64,000 nucleotides of DNA from Enoplolaimus lenunculus (taxonomy: Eukaryota > Nematoda > Enoplea > Enoplida > Thoracostomopsidae), in NCBI GenBank assembly GCA_030248215.1, contig JASANG010002871.1, forward strand, positions 62,001-126,000, in the 5' to 3' direction. Position 1 is the first letter of the stretch. Each line of letters opens with the position of its first letter. The translations under genes were made by a program, and so were the position numbers. The notes beneath the pieces are model-generated. The model was not told the origin of the DNA and made no database searches. It worked only from the letters and a program-made list of their open reading frames with translations. This document shows positions 61,441 through 64,000 of the stretch, one piece after another.

Positions 61441-62116
61441 GCATTACACTTGGTTTTAAATATACATGATGTACATCGCAAAGTGAGTCGTTACCCGTTG
61501 GTGCAATAATTTGTATAGTTTTTGACGTATGAGCGTGGGTTGATTGGCTTGGTTCTGATAATTTGTTCGCATCAAAAATTTCACTATCTGGTCGTTGAGT
61601 ATTACTTTCTATTTTGACATCTTTATCCGTGTCTGTTGTTGCAAATCCGTCAGAAACTAATTCGCTCGCTTGATTCAGTGTTTGGTTTTCAACCAATTTT
61701 TGTTTCCCGTCCAACTGAGCGTCAAACTCGCGTTCACATTGTTGATTTTGAAAATCAGTTGAATTCTTAACTGGTAACTGTTCTAACTGTACCGTCATTT
61801 GTGATGTATACAACGGCAGATCAGCAGGTATAACACTGCTGGAGCTAACCAAATCTTCGACAGTTAACCGGTTAACACTTGTCGCAATTTGTGACGCTGT
61901 GCTTGCAACTTTGGTCGACCTTTGAGGTCCGGATCCATCGTCTTTGAAGTCTTCCGACAAGGAGTTGGGCGGATCGGTTGGCGTTGAATTTTGACTCGCT
62001 TCAGTTTGTGTCTTTGGAAAAATTGCTGATGGTTGATGGAGGAGCGATTGTTGTTGTTGAATGAACGCTCGGTGACTCTGTAAGTGTTGGTCGACTGTTG
62101 CTGAACGTTTTTGTAG

Positions 62117-62211
<95 letters not shown>

Positions 62212-64000
62212 CCAGTTGATAATATTGTTGTTGATATTGTCGTTGCTGTTGTTGTTGATAATACGGCCTAGGCGAGTGGCGTTGTGGATCTTGCTGTTTA
62301 TGGTGATGATAATAATGTTGTTGTTGTTGATAATGTTGTTTGGGCGATTGTTGTTGTTGCGGCGGTTGTGGGTGTTGTTGTTTTTGTTGTTGTTGTTGTT
62401 GTTGCGGTTGTATTTGTGGTTGTTGTTGTTGTTTTTTCTGAATTTGATGTTCTTTGACACCCGGCTGGAGAAGTTCGATCGTTGCGTTGCTGCGGTAGTC
62501 TTTGTACGTGTATGACAAATCTGGCTGTTTTTGTTTGGCTATTTCGGCATCTTGCAGTTGAGCGTTTTGCTGCAATTTTTGTTGCTGATTTTTGATTCGT
62601 TTCGGCTCAAATTGTAGCGTTTGAACGAATGTTTCGTAGTTGCTATCGCGGTCACTATGACTCAAAATAGCATCTTCACCTTTGGTTCCTCGTTGTCTGT
62701 CAACTGGCATTGCACTGACATGACGCCCTTCGTCGTGTTGTTCAAGATTCCACTGGGCTTTGATCTGTTTTTCTTGACTTTGCTTACTGCCAGATTTTTC
62801 GTCGTTTTTTGTCAAATCGTACTGTTGAAATTCGTTTTGATAGTAAACGAATTGTTGTTGCTGTTCTATTTTTGTTTTCGTGGGTTGATATTTATTTTCG
62901 GTTTCCAGCAGTTCGCGTTCGTGATGAATAAATGTTTGTTTGTCGTTTCTTAAATCCAGACCTCCAGATGCTTTGGTGGCATATGGTTCAGTGGGTTTGG
63001 TTTGTGTTTGATCAACTGAAGCTACAGACCAGAAGGACGACGGATGGTCGGCGCTTACAGATTTTAATAATTGCGGTTGTTCCGGTTTACGTATCGGCTC
63101 AAATTGAGGGCTTACCATTTGAGGTACTCTATGCTGATATAGGGTACTGTATTGGTAGATGGATGTTTGAGCAGTGCCGCTAAGTTGTACTCCATCCATG
63201 CCCAGTTGGGTGAACTCGGTGTTTTTGTCGCTGTAGTCAGATGCTCGCATGTTTGTTTTTTCCATCGTTAGTTGTGAATTCTGATTTGTTTCGTTTTCTG
63301 GACGCATAGTTTTGTCGGTCTTAACCTTTGAGCTTAGTTCGGGATTGATCCCAAGACCAAGACGGAACTCTGCGTCGGTTGATGATCTTTGAGCAGTCAT
63401 CGAAGCGGGTACGTGAACGGATGCTGACCGCCCAGTTGTTCCAAAAGTCATACTGTCAGAGTGTCGGTCAAATTTGTTGCTAAACTTTTCAAAGTTCGAT
63501 AGCCGCGTATGAGACACTGTTTCTTGTTGGTTTTTCGCACGTCGAAGCCATGGGGGTCCAATATGCCACTGTTGAGCATTGTATGCTTGTAAATTTCGTT
63601 CGTAAGCTGATAATGATTGGTTACTGGTAGGTTTTAGTTTTTCTTCTTTCAAATTTAACGCTTGTATTGAGTCAGGTATTTTTTCAACATTTGCGGCATC
63701 GCTAGTTTCTAAGGTTTTTGTTGTTGATTTTTTCGAATTTGATATATCTTGATACGCCTTGGTAATGTTAACTTCGGTTGAGCTGTGATGTTCTGTAAGT
63801 TTTGGCTGAAAATCAAAATCCTGTGGTGTAACAGAGTTTGTCTGTGATACATCAGGTTCGAACGCTGTTTTGCTCACGGTAGTACCCTTTGGGCTCTCGA
63901 GAGCGGTTTTTACAATTTGTTTTTGGTTTTCTGCCGGTGATTTAGTCACAAATTCGCGCGATTTTTCAAGCGACCGTTGGTGTTTTTCAATTTCACGTTC
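56537..64000 (-). CDS. Large Gln-rich protein, possibly synaptopodin-2/myopodin-like, 3' portion (5' end beyond window)
   Basis: Exons (- strand): 64000(open)-59537, 59075-59024, 58424-58136, 57682-57346, 56956-56537; phases close to a stop at 56537, at least 1853 aa. The giant first visible exon has no domain I recognise: Gln/Ser/Thr/Lys-rich, with 31 uninterrupted CAA codons (62209-62117), a second Gln run near 61440-61390 and an acidic stretch near residue 960. Later exons carry ARRMFESRRERMQRLEEM and SRMFARQRERTEKYVVDE, two basic repeats of a type I associate with synaptopodin-2/myopodin (actin- and Z-disc-binding) proteins, and then SPWEAALEHPRGDPSGAF. The C-terminus is Pro/Ser-rich, ending GQFHNY. 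Consistent with a disordered scaffold of muscle or cytoskeleton, but this is inference; another cytoskeletal or unrelated Gln-rich scaffold is possible. The gene model is surer than the name. Confidence 0.6.
57113..57240. repeat. Family D repeat fragment in the last intron of the Gln-rich gene
   Basis: AGAGTAAGCTTCAGCTCTAG, GATATAGGCTTATC, GGTTTAGGAATACGCGTTGA and CTACTGTTACAGCCCT are diverged reverse-orientation family D phrases. Confidence 0.5.
58651..58919. mobile_element. Family D element, best-preserved copy, with TTAGGC minisatellite
   Basis: 22-bp inverted ends (58651-58672 and 58898-58919) differ at one position; they begin GGCCTATGTTACTTTTAGGG. The interior has the AGACCCACC-type segment in reverse and four units of about 41 bp, each with up to three perfect TTAGGC hexamers followed by AATACGCTTTTGTAACGC. 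Lies in an intron of the Gln-rich gene. No transposase. Confidence 0.85.
62117..62209 (-). repeat. CAA repeat, 31 units, coding polyglutamine
   Basis: Uninterrupted TTG on the + strand, read as 31 Gln on the coding strand, between Glu and Leu-Gln-Lys-Arg. A pure-codon tract of this length is expected to vary in length between individuals. Confidence 0.9.

Noticed and set aside
61864-62515. Long Asn-rich (- strand) and Leu-rich (+ strand) open frames over the polyglutamine region.
   Set aside because: They are the other readings of the CAA/TTG repeat; the Gln frame is continuous over 4.4 kb and splices in phase to the downstream exons.

Overview
The window looks like nuclear DNA of an invertebrate animal. 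It is AT-rich, its genes are split into many small exons with GT...AG introns, and it is full of short non-autonomous transposons. TTAGGC, the hexamer best known as the nematode telomere repeat, recurs inside one repeat family. That makes a nematode plausible, but it is only a hint, because these copies are interspersed and not at a chromosome end.

Four protein genes are supported. (1) The 3' half of a STRA6-type retinol/RBP receptor gene, + strand, six exons at 2086-7945; its 5' exons lie upstream. (2) A complete PGM2 gene (phosphopentomutase/phosphoglucomutase 2), - strand, 15006-25971, 17 exons, about 616 aa. (3) A complete MROH1 gene (maestro HEAT-repeat protein, formerly HEATR7A), + strand, 28881-51648, 38 exons, about 1745 aa. 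(4) The 3' part of a very large glutamine-rich gene, - strand, 56537 to the window end, whose last exons carry two short basic motifs resembling those of synaptopodin-2/myopodin proteins. PGM2 and MROH1 are head to head across about 2.9 kb. I joined all exons by hand from splice sites, reading phase and remembered family sequences; the phases close exactly in all four models.

The rest is mostly repeats. Family A is a TA-flanked MITE of 200-260 bp rich in TGAGTT/AACTCA: nine copies lie within 5.6 kb in and beside the STRA6 introns and none were seen elsewhere. Family B is hAT-like, with CAGGGTGCAACCGG ends and 8-bp target duplications. Family C is TA-flanked with CTGTAGTGACC ends; one copy sits inside the terminal repeat of a family B copy. 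Family D has ends near GGCCAATGTTACTTT and carries TTAGGC-type repeats, about a dozen copies. Element E (53658-54327) has long inverted ends and a spaced series of near-palindromic motifs. A further 225-bp element lies just inside a MROH1 intron.

Most unusual are family A copies at the very edges of STRA6 introns, one of which seems to supply a splice acceptor; a duplicated, phase-matched copy of the end of MROH1 exon 4; the TTAGGC-bearing transposon family; and two small orphan exon-like stretches on the - strand between STRA6 and PGM2.
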